Source: Paraburkholderia aromaticivorans (GTDB lineage Bacteria; Pseudomonadota; Gammaproteobacteria; Burkholderiales; Burkholderiaceae). From it: 64,000 nt of DNA. Below, in pieces: positions 18,273 through 26,753 of this stretch. The first letter of the stretch is position 1; the number at the start of each line of letters is the position of its first letter. Location: positions 496,001 to 560,000 of the forward strand of contig NZ_CP051514.1 of assembly GCF_012689525.1 (NCBI RefSeq), read 5' to 3'. The notes below the pieces were generated by a model. That model saw only the letters and a program-made list of their open reading frames with translations, was not told the origin of the DNA and did no database searches. The translations under genes and the position numbers were made by a program.

Positions 18273-21200
18273 AGCGCCTCACGCTCAAGCTGCCATCTCC
18301 GTACGTCGGCCTGAGGCCATTCACGGAGCAAGAAGCGCTGCTGTTCTTCGGCCGTGACGGACACGTGCGCGAACTGCTCCTCAAACTGCAGAACCGGCAG
18401 CGCTTCATTTCGGTGCTCGGCGCGTCAGGCACAGGGAAGTCTTCGCTGGTGCGCGCCGGGATTATCCCGGCACTCCACCGCGGAGCGTTCGCCTCTGCCG
18501 GACACAACTGGAATGTGTGTGTCATCAATCCGGGCAACGCGCCGCTCGCTCACCTTGCTCTCGCGCTCACCGAGGACGAGCGCTGGGTCGACGACGACGA
18601 CCGCGCGATGTCGGTGTCGTCACTGAGTGCAACGCTGGCGTCGAGTCCGCTCGCTTTGACCGAGCTTTATTTCAAGAGGTCGGACCGTTTCGCCGGACAG
18701 GCGCTGCTGCTGGTGGTCGACCAGTTCGAAGAGATCTTTCGCTATCGTCAAAAAAACGTCGACGAGGCGGAGGCCTTTATCAAGCTTTTGCTGCGATCGG
18801 CATCGGAAGACGTCCCGATTTACGTCGTGGTGACGATGCGCTCCGATTTTCTGGGTAACTGCGTCGCGTTTTTCGGTTTGCCGGAGGCAATCAACAGCGG
18901 GATCTATCTCACTCCGCGGCTCGGCCCTGAACAGCTCAAGTCGGTGATCGCTTCTCCGTTGGCGCTCGCGGGCGGCGAGATCGATCCCGTATTGGTCAGC
19001 AAGCTCATCAACACACTCGGCGGCGAGGACGAGTTGCCAATCCTGGAGCACGCCCTGCTCCGGATGTGGAATCGGGCCCACGCGAACGGCCGTGAACGAA
19101 TCGAGGAGGGCGACTTCGAGGTGGTGTGCGCTCCGCCTCGCCGGGCGGACTCGAACGCAGGCGACACGCAGGAAATCGCGGCGACCCCCAAGCTCGCTTT
19201 CGCAATCGACAATCATGCGTCAGAGATCTTCGACGCACTTGCGCCCGAATGCCGATCGGTGGCTCGTCAGCTATTCCTCACGCTGGTCGAGCGGCGCGAC
19301 GGCCGCGTTGTGCGCCACCCGCAGGAGCTGCGCCAGTTGGCCGAACATGTCGGCGCAACCGAGTGCACGAATCTGCTTGCGGTGATCGACTCCTTCCGCG
19401 CTGACGGCGTCGGGTTTCTGCTTCCTTCCATGCGAGAGCCGATCCGCGACGACACGCTGATCGATATCAGCCACGAAAGCCTGTTCCGCCAGTGGGGCCG
19501 CTTCCAGCGATGGCTCGGTGAGGAAGCGCTCGACGTCGTCGAACTGCGCGAATGGCAGCAGCGCGCAGCACGGCAAAAGGAAAAAGGCGGCTGGCTTGAT
19601 GAGAGTGATTGCGACCGGGCGCTGCGCTGGCGCGAGCGGGTCAGCGGACGCGGCGACGCGAGCGTTTGGGCGGCACGCCACACGGGCGAGGGCTCATATT
19701 CGCTAGTCGACGGCTACATCCAGGCGAGCCTTGAACGCCTGAGTCAGGAAAAAGCTGACCGCGACCGCCTCGAACGCGAGGCAAGCGAAGCCAGGCTGCG
19801 AAGCCTAGAAGCTGAAGCCGCGCTGCAGAAAAGTGCAGCCGAGCGAGCAGAGCAGGAAAAGCGGCAAGCCGAAGCGTTTGCGGTCGCCAGCCGGCGCAAG
19901 AGTCTGGTTGCAGTTGTCTGCGCGGCGCTTTCGCTGTTGTTTGCGCTGATCGCCGGAGTTGCCGCGTGGCAGGCGATGCTCGCAAAGCACTTGGCAGTTG
20001 CGGGCGAACTCGCCGCAAATGCCGAAAACCTCGTTCGCGACCATCCCGACCAGAGCTTATTGCTTGCCATTGCAGCGTGGAAAGTCAACCCGATTCCGAA
20101 GGCCACAGCAATGATCCAGCGGGCACAAAGCAGCTATACGTACAAAGAAGTATTGCGCGGGCACGACGGCGCGGTCTTTGACGTGCAATATTCGCCGGAC
20201 GGCAAGACGCTGGCGAGCGCGAGCAGGGACAAAACGGTGCGGCTGTGGGATGTGCAAAGCGGCAAGGAGCTGCAGGTGCTGCGCGGGCACGACGGCGTGA
20301 TCGATAGCGTGCAGTATTCGCCGGACGGCAAGACGCTGGCAAGCGCGAGCGACGACAAGACGGTGCGGCTGTGGGATGTGCAAAGCGGCAAGGAGCTGCA
20401 GGTGCTGCGCGGGCACGACGGCGCGGTCAATAGCGTGCAGTTTTCGCCGGACGGCAAGACGCTGGCAAGCGCGAGCGACGACAAGACGGTGCGGTTGTGG
20501 GATGTGCAAAGCGGCAAGGAGCTGCAGGTGCTGCGCGGGCACGACGGCGCGGTCAATAGCGTGCAGTTTTCGCCGGACGGCAAGACGCTGGCAAGCGCGA
20601 GCGACGACAAGACGGTGCGGCTGTGGGATGTGCAAAGCGGCAAGGAGCTGCAGGTGCTGCGCGGGCACGACGGCGCGGTCAATAGCGTGCAGTTTTCGCC
20701 GGACGGCAAGACGCTGGCAAGCGCGAGCGACGACAAGACGGTGCGGCTGTGGGATGTGCAAAGCGGCAAGGAGCTGCAGGTGCTGCGCGGGCACGACGGC
20801 GCGGTCAATAGCGTGCAGTTTTCGCCGGACGGCAAGACGCTGGCAAGCGCGAGCGACGACAAGACGGTGCGGCTGTGGGATGTGCAAAGCGGCAAGGAGC
20901 TGCAGGTGCTGCGCGGGCACGACGGCGCGGTCAATAGCGTGCAGTTTTCGCCGGACGGCAAGACGCTGGCAAGCGCGAGCGACGACAAGACGGTGCGGCT
21001 GTGGGATGTGCAAAGCGGCAAGGAGCTGCAGGTGCTGCGCGGGCACGACGGCGCGGTCAATAGCGTGCAGTTTTCGCCGGACGGCAAGACGCTGGCAAGC
21101 GCGAGCGACGACAAGACGGTGCGGCTGTGGGATGTGCAAAGCGGCAAGGAGCTGCAGGTGCTGCGCGGGCACGACGGCGCGGTCAATAGCGTGCAGTTTT

Positions 21201-22249
21201 CGCCGGACGGCAAGACGCTGGCAAGCGCGAGCGACGACAAGACGGTGCGGCTGTGGGATGTGCAAAGCGGCAAGGAGCTGCAGGTGCTGCGCGGGCACGA
21301 CGGCGCGGTCAATAGCGTGCAGTTTTCGCCGGACGGCAAGACGCTGGCAAGCGCGAGCGACGACAAGACGGTGCGGCTGTGGGATGTGCAAAGCGGCAAG
21401 GAGCTGCAGGTGCTGCGCGGGCACGACGGCGCGGTCAATAGCGTGCAGTTTTCGCCGGACGGCAAGACGCTGGCAAGCGCGAGCGACGACAAGACGGTGC
21501 GGCTGTGGGATGTGCAAAGCGGCAAGGAGCTGCAGGTGCTGCGCGGGCACGACGGCGCGGTCAATAGCGTGCAGTTTTCGCCGGACGGCAAGACGCTGGC
21601 AAGCGCGAGCGACGACAAGACGGTGCGGCTGTGGGATGTGCAAAGCGGCAAGGAGCTGCAGGTGCTGCGCGGGCACGACGGCGCGGTCAATAGCGTGCAG
21701 TTTTCGCCGGACGGCAAGACGCTGGCAAGCGCGAGCGACGACAAGACGGTGCGGTTGTGGGATGTGCAAAGCGGCAAGGAGCTGCAGGTGCTGCGCGGGC
21801 ACGACGGCGCGGTCAATAGCGTGCAGTTTTCGCCGGACGGCAAGACGCTGGCAAGCGCGAGCGACGACAAGACGGTGCGGTTGTGGGATGTGCAAAGCGG
21901 CAAGGAGCTGCAGGTGCTGCGCGGGCACGACGGCGCGGTCAATAGCGTGCAGTTTTCGCCGGACGGCAAGACGCTGGCAAGCGCGAGCGACGACAAGACG
22001 GTGCGGCTATGGGATGTGCAAAGCGGCAAGGAGTTGCAAGTGCTGCGCGGGCACGACGGCGCCGTCAATAGCGTGCAGTTTTCGCCGGACGGCAAGACGC
22101 TGGCGAGCGCGGGCTACGACAGTACGGTGCGGCTGTGGAGTTGCGATGTCTGCCTGCCGATAACCGGAGAAACCATCGCTAGGCTTTCCAGAAAAGTGGG
22201 GCGGCAATTGACAGAAGACGAACGTCGTCGATTCGGCGTGCCCAAATAG
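18269..22249 (+). CDS. STAND NTPase with membrane segment and 16 WD40 repeats
   Basis: A 1326-residue protein of the nSTAND1-WD40 type. It opens with YVGLRPFTEQEALLFFGRD, the typical lead-in. Walker A (GASGTGKSS) follows at residues 51-59 and Walker B (LLVVDQFEE) at about 147-155. Helical STAND subdomains extend to about residue 480, then a coiled coil rich in Glu, Arg and Ala. One transmembrane helix lies at about 545-568 (LVAVVCAALSLLFALIAGVA), and a beta-propeller region with 16 repeats of 42 residues runs from residue 628. STAND proteins bind a ligand through C-terminal repeats, oligomerise with ATP and switch on a partner effector. Here the partner is probably the TIR protein upstream and/or the SLATT protein downstream. 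The repeats are nearly identical in DNA, a sign of recent expansion or gene conversion. Confidence 0.9.
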   Translation: MKRLTLKLPSPYVGLRPFTEQEALLFFGRDGHVRELLLKLQNRQRFISVLGASGTGKSSLVRAGIIPALHRGAFASAGHNWNVCVINPGNAPLAHLALALTEDERWVDDDDRAMSVSSLSATLASSPLALTELYFKRSDRFAGQALLLVVDQFEEIFRYRQKNVDEAEAFIKLLLRSASEDVPIYVVVTMRSDFLGNCVAFFGLPEAINSGIYLTPRLGPEQLKSVIASPLALAGGEIDPVLVSKLINTLGGEDELPILEHALLRMWNRAHANGRERIEEGDFEVVCAPPRRADSNAGDTQEIAATPKLAFAIDNHASEIFDALAPECRSVARQLFLTLVERRDGRVVRHPQELRQLAEHVGATECTNLLAVIDSFRADGVGFLLPSMREPIRDDTLIDISHESLFRQWGRFQRWLGEEALDVVELREWQQRAARQKEKGGWLDESDCDRALRWRERVSGRGDASVWAARHTGEGSYSLVDGYIQASLERLSQEKADRDRLEREASEARLRSLEAEAALQKSAAERAEQEKRQAEAFAVASRRKSLVAVVCAALSLLFALIAGVAAWQAMLAKHLAVAGELAANAENLVRDHPDQSLLLAIAAWKVNPIPKATAMIQRAQSSYTYKEVLRGHDGAVFDVQYSPDGKTLASASRDKTVRLWDVQSGKELQVLRGHDGVIDSVQYSPDGKTLASASDDKTVRLWDVQSGKELQVLRGHDGAVNSVQFSPDGKTLASASDDKTVRLWDVQSGKELQVLRGHDGAVNSVQFSPDGKTLASASDDKTVRLWDVQSGKELQVLRGHDGAVNSVQFSPDGKTLASASDDKTVRLWDVQSGKELQVLRGHDGAVNSVQFSPDGKTLASASDDKTVRLWDVQSGKELQVLRGHDGAVNSVQFSPDGKTLASASDDKTVRLWDVQSGKELQVLRGHDGAVNSVQFSPDGKTLASASDDKTVRLWDVQSGKELQVLRGHDGAVNSVQFSPDGKTLASASDDKTVRLWDVQSGKELQVLRGHDGAVNSVQFSPDGKTLASASDDKTVRLWDVQSGKELQVLRGHDGAVNSVQFSPDGKTLASASDDKTVRLWDVQSGKELQVLRGHDGAVNSVQFSPDGKTLASASDDKTVRLWDVQSGKELQVLRGHDGAVNSVQFSPDGKTLASASDDKTVRLWDVQSGKELQVLRGHDGAVNSVQFSPDGKTLASASDDKTVRLWDVQSGKELQVLRGHDGAVNSVQFSPDGKTLASASDDKTVRLWDVQSGKELQVLRGHDGAVNSVQFSPDGKTLASAGYDSTVRLWSCDVCLPITGETIARLSRKVGRQLTEDERRRFGVPK
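20150..22138 (+). repeat. 16 tandem 126-bp WD40-coding repeats
   Basis: GGGCACGACGGC recurs every 126 bases from 20159 to 22049, giving 16 units of 42 codons. Units 1 and 2 differ slightly (HDGAVFDVQY, HDGVIDSVQY) and unit 16 is divergent at its end (SAGYDSTVRLWS). Units 3 to 15 encode one and the same peptide, with only rare silent changes such as CGGTTGTGG for CGGCTGTGG. Because the period is a multiple of three, long open frames appear in every reading frame here; they are artefacts. Confidence 0.97.
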
Positions 22250-22306
22250 GTACCTCACGCGCGCTGCTGTGGCGACTGTGACCGTCGTCGTGCTCGCCCC
22301 GATCTG

Positions 22307-22691
22307 ATGGAAATCGTCAACGCGAAGGTGGCGGACTACTACGAAAAACTCGGCCCATCGAGTTCACCGGAGGCCGAACACCGACGTGAAACACGCTATA
22401 TGAACAAAGGCGACACCTTGCATGCCCACGGCAACCTCGATGCGGCGCGCAAGTCGTATAAACAAGCCTGGCGATCAGCGAGCGCAGGGCCTAGGCCGAT
22501 CTGAGCAACCGCGACGTGGCGATGAGCTACTGCAGGCTCGGCGATGTCCTCCCGCGTGCGAGAAGACATTGGTGTTGTTCGAGAACAGCCGCACTATCGG
22601 CGAACGCCTGACGAAGCTGGATTCAAGCAATGCCGTGTGGAAAGCGATCTCGACTGGGGTGAATGGCAAAATCACCGAGCGTAAGCAGTAG
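22307..22691 (+). pseudogene. Decayed TPR-repeat gene
   Basis: Three frames together give a TPR-like protein. The first piece is METRYMNKGDTLHAHGNLDAARKSYKQAW-like text, shown here only in part as NKGDTLHAHGNLDAARKSY. The second is LSNRDVAMSYCRLGDVL and the third is GERLTKLDSSNAVWKAIS. The second and third match the recurring (R)DLSVSYNKIGDVL and RLAKLDPSNAVWQ elements of bacterial tandem TPR proteins. Frameshifts near 22490 and 22560 break the gene. It lies between the STAND and SLATT genes, so the cassette may once have had a second repeat-containing sensor. Confidence 0.6.
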
Positions 22692-22694
22692 CCA

Positions 22695-23633
22695 ATGATA
22701 GAGGTAGCCGTGGAAATCGCAGCCATGAACGACGAAGTCATTGCGAAAATCTGGCGCCGCCGGATCGAATGGTCCCGAGCCGCGGACAAGCTGAAGGCCG
22801 GGGTAGTGTATGGACGTTTCGCCGCGCTCGTTCTGAACGTCGTGGGGGCGGTCGCCGCGACCTTGTCGGCGACCTTGCCATCGGACATGTCGCAAACTCG
22901 TGCGAATTGCGCGCTGCTGAGTGCTATCGCGCTTGCCGTCGCCACGTACGTGAAAGCGCACATGGTTTCCGTGGATGCAATTCGCACCTGGACCCGGGCG
23001 CGTTCCGTCTCTGAAGGGCTCAAGACTGAAGTCTACATGTTCTGCGCAAGAGCGCGGCCCTATGACGGCAACGATCCGGTCACCGTGCTGAACGAGCGGA
23101 CCCATGCGGTTCAAAAGCCGGCTGAAGATCTGGAGCAGCATTTATCGAACGTCACTGTGACCATCTCGAACCCGCCAACGATGATGAACGAGGACGAATA
23201 TATCGAGAAACGAGTCAAGCAACAGATCAATGACTTCTACCTGTCCAAGCCGAGGCTCTACGCGAAGCGGCTGACCACGTTTCGCAGGGCCGAGCTTGCC
23301 ATCGGACTTATTGGAACCGTGTTGAGCGCAACTGTGGCATTTCTGAGTCAGAACGAATCTGCACGCACGGCTACGCCATCCGGTCTCGCTGCGTGGGTCG
23401 CAGTTGTCACGACGATCAGCGCGGCATTGTCGGCCCATGTTGCCGCCGATCGTTACGACTTCCTGGTCATGAGTTACAACGGTACCGCGCGCAGACTCGA
23501 AGAACTGATCGATCAGTGGCACGCTCCTCCGATGAACAAACCTCCATCGTGGTCCATCTTCGTCAAATCATGCGAGGACGCTATTTCGGTCGAGAACGAA
23601 AGCTGGCTCGCGAAGTGGATGAAAAAGCCTTAG
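22695..23633 (+). CDS. Tandem SLATT (DUF4231) membrane effector
   Basis: A 312-residue protein with two similar halves, each a soluble helix followed by two membrane helices. The first pair is at about residues 38-60 and 72-92 (FAALVLNVVGAVAATLSATL, LLSAIALAVATYVKA). The second pair is at about 202-222 and 235-255 (AELAIGLIGTVLSATVAFLS, AAWVAVVTTISAALSAHVAA). The segments RIEWSRAADKLKAG and DFYLSKPRLYAKRL before each pair are typical of the DUF4231/SLATT fold. SLATT proteins are predicted pore-forming effectors of nucleotide- or STAND-triggered conflict systems. Start at ATG 22695; ATG 22725 is an alternative. It sits 450 bases after the STAND gene on the same strand. Confidence 0.75.
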   Translation: MIEVAVEIAAMNDEVIAKIWRRRIEWSRAADKLKAGVVYGRFAALVLNVVGAVAATLSATLPSDMSQTRANCALLSAIALAVATYVKAHMVSVDAIRTWTRARSVSEGLKTEVYMFCARARPYDGNDPVTVLNERTHAVQKPAEDLEQHLSNVTVTISNPPTMMNEDEYIEKRVKQQINDFYLSKPRLYAKRLTTFRRAELAIGLIGTVLSATVAFLSQNESARTATPSGLAAWVAVVTTISAALSAHVAADRYDFLVMSYNGTARRLEELIDQWHAPPMNKPPSWSIFVKSCEDAISVENESWLAKWMKKP

Positions 23634-23732
23634 AAAGTTGAGGAGGTGTTACGTCAAGCCGGTCGCAGGATCGACAGATGACGCTGCCACGGTGTATTGT
23701 TAACCGTGTCAGCATCATTTATAGGTCGTGCC

Positions 23733-24191
23733 ATGAAAACACTCGACGTGTCGCAAGCGACCGCCGCTGCCCAGGCCGGCGGCGTTCTCTCCGCCATCCT
23801 GAAGGCCGAAGGTGGTGCGTTCTATGTCGAGCTGGAGACCCGTACCGCCGGTACCGCCGTGCTGGTCACGTCAAACAACCGCCGCCCGCGGGCGTTCCGC
23901 AACCCGGTCAAGGCGCTCGAGGTGATCCGCGAGCTCGGCCTGCAGACGGGGCGGTTTTCGCTCGAGGCGTGGCGGCCGGACGAGGTCGGATCCAGGCGGC
24001 AGAGCCGGCCGGACCGCGCCGAGGCGATGAAGGCCACGCATGCCAGCGCCGCCGCCTATGACGAATGGGTCCGTCAGCAGGTGCAGGAGGCGATCGACGA
24101 TCCGCGCCCAACGGTCGCGCACGACGACGTGATGGAGAAGGCCGGTGCGCGCATCGAGGCGATGCGGAAGGGCAAGCGTGCGAAGGCTTGA
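23733..24191 (+). CDS. Antitoxin-like protein of an addiction module
   Basis: A 152-residue protein. The N-terminal half (LDVSQATAAAQAGGVLSAIL, RNPVKALEVIRELGLQTGRF) has no named domain that I can assign. The C-terminal half (EAMKATHASAAAYDEWVRQQ, then VQEAIDDPRPTVAHDDVM) is the ParD/RelB-like region that normally wraps the toxin. Its end overlaps the start of a ParE-type toxin frame by 14 bases, the usual antitoxin-first order. A gene of this kind stabilises plasmids or islands. Start at ATG 23733. Confidence 0.75.
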   Translation: MKTLDVSQATAAAQAGGVLSAILKAEGGAFYVELETRTAGTAVLVTSNNRRPRAFRNPVKALEVIRELGLQTGRFSLEAWRPDEVGSRRQSRPDRAEAMKATHASAAAYDEWVRQQVQEAIDDPRPTVAHDDVMEKAGARIEAMRKGKRAKA

Positions 24192-24454
24192 ATGGAAGGT
24201 CCAGGCGGAAAACGACCTGTTTGACATACTCGACTACATCGGCCACGACAATGCCGATGCGGCCGTTGAGCTGGTGCAGAAGATCCGCACCAAGGTTGAA
24301 GGCCCGCGCGGGCGTCCAACGCTGTACCGTGCCGGACGGTTGCGCGGTACGCGCGAGATGATCGTTCACCGCAACTATGTCGGTGTTTTATCGCGCAAGC
24401 GATGAAGTCGTGACGATCCTGCGCGTGAAGCACGCGCGCCAGCAGTGGCCGTGA
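24178..24454 (+). pseudogene. parE: ParE-family toxin, frameshifted
   Basis: Starts at GTG 24178 with RRLEWKVQAENDLFDILDYI, continues with GRPTLYRAGRLRGTREMIVH, and reads HRNYVGVLSRKR before a stop at 24405. Shifting by one base at about 24382 (GTCGGTG in place of GTCGTG) restores VFYRASDEVVTILRVKHARQ, the normal ParE C-terminus, ending at 24454. One extra G therefore truncates the toxin. The antitoxin remains intact, consistent with loss of toxicity after the locus arrived. Confidence 0.82.
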
Positions 24455-24663
24455 GTGCGAGACGGCCTCATCTACTCCGAAGGGCGCCATGAACGGCTAT
24501 AGCGGCTGTGCGGGTTGGGCGGTGAAGGCGCGATGCCTGACGCACATCCAGTGCTCACAGACAGTCATCTTCTCAGCAACCTGAAACGTGACGTGTGTTG
24601 AAAAAGGCGGCCGATTCCCTGGCGGCACGGCCGCCGCAAAATTCCGGTCAATTTTCGTTCAGG

Positions 24664-26026
24664 TCAGAGCGACACGATCTGTCGCAACAGTTCCAGCGCT
24701 TTCATTTCGTCCAGACGACCGGTTCGTGCTTTACCTGCGAGCGTCTTGATCAGCGCCTCTGCGATCGGTTCGATCCCTGTCAGATCGTCCAGGCTGGTGA
24801 CGGACGCAGAACGGCGCGGTGCCTCGATGACCTCTGTGATGGGAGTCGGCGCTGGCTGCTGGTGAGAGGCGGACGGTGAGGCATCGTTGTCAACAGGTTG
24901 CCGGGTTACCAGATCTGAGGCAGGCGGGAGTTCCGCATCCTGTTCCTCCAAGACTGCCTTCGTCACGGCGGCGGCGCCGGTGTGATCCGGCTCAGACGGT
25001 TGAGCGTGTCGATCGCTCGCGGGTTTTGCTTTTCTACCCGTGGACTTTCTTGCCACCGCTGCTTCCGGCTCTACCGCGGCGGGCAAATCCCCCTGATCAG
25101 GTGCAGATCGACCCGACTGCGGATCGAGCAGGACCGTCACTGGCTCAGGAATGTCCGTGACTGAACGCGGAACGTCCAGCCAGGCAGTTGGCAGCCCAAG
25201 GCGTTCAGTGAAACGGTTGGCTTCGGCTTCGTCCATGCGCTTCTGGCCATACAGACGATTGTCCAGATTAGAGGCGCTGATACTCATCACCTCGCTGAGT
25301 CGCACCTTCGAGCCCTTACGGGAGGTGAGTACGTGCAGGTTCGCGCGACGGATGTTTTGCAGAGCCGCCATGTCGTTTAGTGGCAGCAGGGATTGCTGAG
25401 CCCCCGACTTCATCGACGATCTGGGCTTCGCTGATGCCGGTTTCGACGAGGGAACCGTGGCAGTCTTTGCCGCAGTAGGTTTGCTCTTCGCGGCGGCCTG
25501 TGGTGAGCCGCCAGCGGTTCTCTTTGACATTTCTGATTCCCTGGGCAAACGGTCAGTGGGGGTAGGGTGGCGAATCGCGGCTATTACAGGAGCCGGTTCC
25601 AATGCTTGCGCGTCCGATGATTCCGGTTCTGTATGCGCGGCTATAAAGTCGAGCGGCGCCCTCAAACGACTGATGGTCTCGGACGTGAGAGCAGGATTGG
25701 GTTGATCGAAAAACCCATCGGGTAGCCCGAGAGTCGTTTCAATGTGGAAGGCCGTCTCGGGTGTGAATCTCTCGCCGTTGATCAGCTCGGCTACGCGTGT
25801 CAGGTTGGAATCGAGTCCCAGCGCGATATTCTCTGCGCCCACCGCGTCGACCAGCCATTTGAATGAACGCGTTTTAAAAATGGACGCCGTCTGGGCCGGG
25901 TCTCGCGCGGGCGGCGTTTTTACATAAGGCTTGTTCTGCCGGTGTGATGTCGTTTTCGAAGGTTGGCGCGACTGACGCGGACCCTTGTCTCGAGATCCCG
26001 AATATCGCCCATGTGGCTGACTCATA
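24664..26026 (-). CDS. Protein with two HTH-like units, function unknown
   Basis: A 454-residue basic, low-complexity-rich protein. Two related segments stand out. One is SFKWLVDAVGAENIALGLDS with LTRVAELINGERFTPETAFH and LGLPDGFFDQP. The other is RRANLHVLTSRKGSKVRLSE with SASNLDNRLYGQKRMDEAEA and LGLPTAWLDVP. Both have the layout of Cro/CI-like helix-turn-helix domains followed by a conserved LGLPxxxxDxP turn. Long Ala/Pro/Ser/Lys linkers join and follow them, and a short conserved helix ends the protein (GRLDEMKALELLRQIVSL). Start at ATG 26026 (MSQPHGRYSG). It could be a nucleoid-associated or regulatory protein; nothing in the context decides this. Confidence 0.65.
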
Positions 26027-26406
26027 AAGTGAGGCTCTCCGCCGGTGAAATCACTATCGATTCGGCAATTATAAGGGGGGACTGGCAGCGGACTCGCCGG
26101 CGTCCAGGGAGCTGCTAGTGCCCTGAACGCTGACTGCCTTGCTTTTGACGACCTCCATGGCAAGAACGAGAGGAGAGCATGGGGCAAAAGAGCCAACTAA
26201 AGCGACCTTGCCGATGCGCGCGCTGCGGCGGGTATCGGAGTGCAGCGGTCACTGCGCACCGTCGACCAAGGGCAAGTCATCGGCCTGAGCCGTCATTGGG
26301 GCGGGCTGGGCTCTACGTCAGCAATGCGGCGGATTGCTGACGGTGACGGCATCGAGCAGCCGGACGGCAGTTTCCTGCATCGGCGAACTCACACTCCCGT
26401 TAAGGG

Positions 26407-26476
26407 TTATTGGGCGCCTGCCCTCAATCACATGGCTGCGAGTGTGCTGCGGCGCGTGTGGGCAGGCGTCCAATAA
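26407..26476. repeat. Long inverted repeat near IS91 transposase fragment
   Basis: Arms TTATTGGGCGCCTGCCC (26407-26423) and GGGCAGGCGTCCAATAA (26460-26476) are complementary except for one position and enclose 36 bases. It lies 280 bases beyond the end of the truncated IS91 transposase gene. Rolling-circle IS91-type elements end in hairpins, so this may be part of that terminus. Confidence 0.55.
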
Positions 26477-26753
26477 GCCTCGAGGGAGGAAACCGCGGAG
26501 TGGTCCGATGCGGCTGGAATCCTGGGTGGCTATGGCGATTGATGGTCCGGGATCCTCAACTATGCGAGAGGATGCTCTGGCGAACGGGATACTGGTTGAG
26601 CGCGGACGCCGTGGTGATGCGATGCAATCGCGCAATCGGGATGGTGAAGCGGAGGTGCGAGGGGTTGCGCGAAGCGGCAGACACAAACGTCCACTCGCGG
26701 CCCGCGTTGCCGTAGAGCCGACGGTCGGTGTGCACGTCCATGAAGTACTACGC

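Noticed and set aside
20150..22138. Possibility of a CRISPR array
   Set aside because: Units are contiguous 126-bp coding repeats with no spacers and translate into WD40 blades.
20057..22163. Very long open frames of 595-653 codons on both strands across the WD40 array
   Set aside because: The 126-bp period is a multiple of three, so any frame without a stop in one unit stays open through all units. The plus-strand frame that continues the STAND ATPase is the only one with protein sense.
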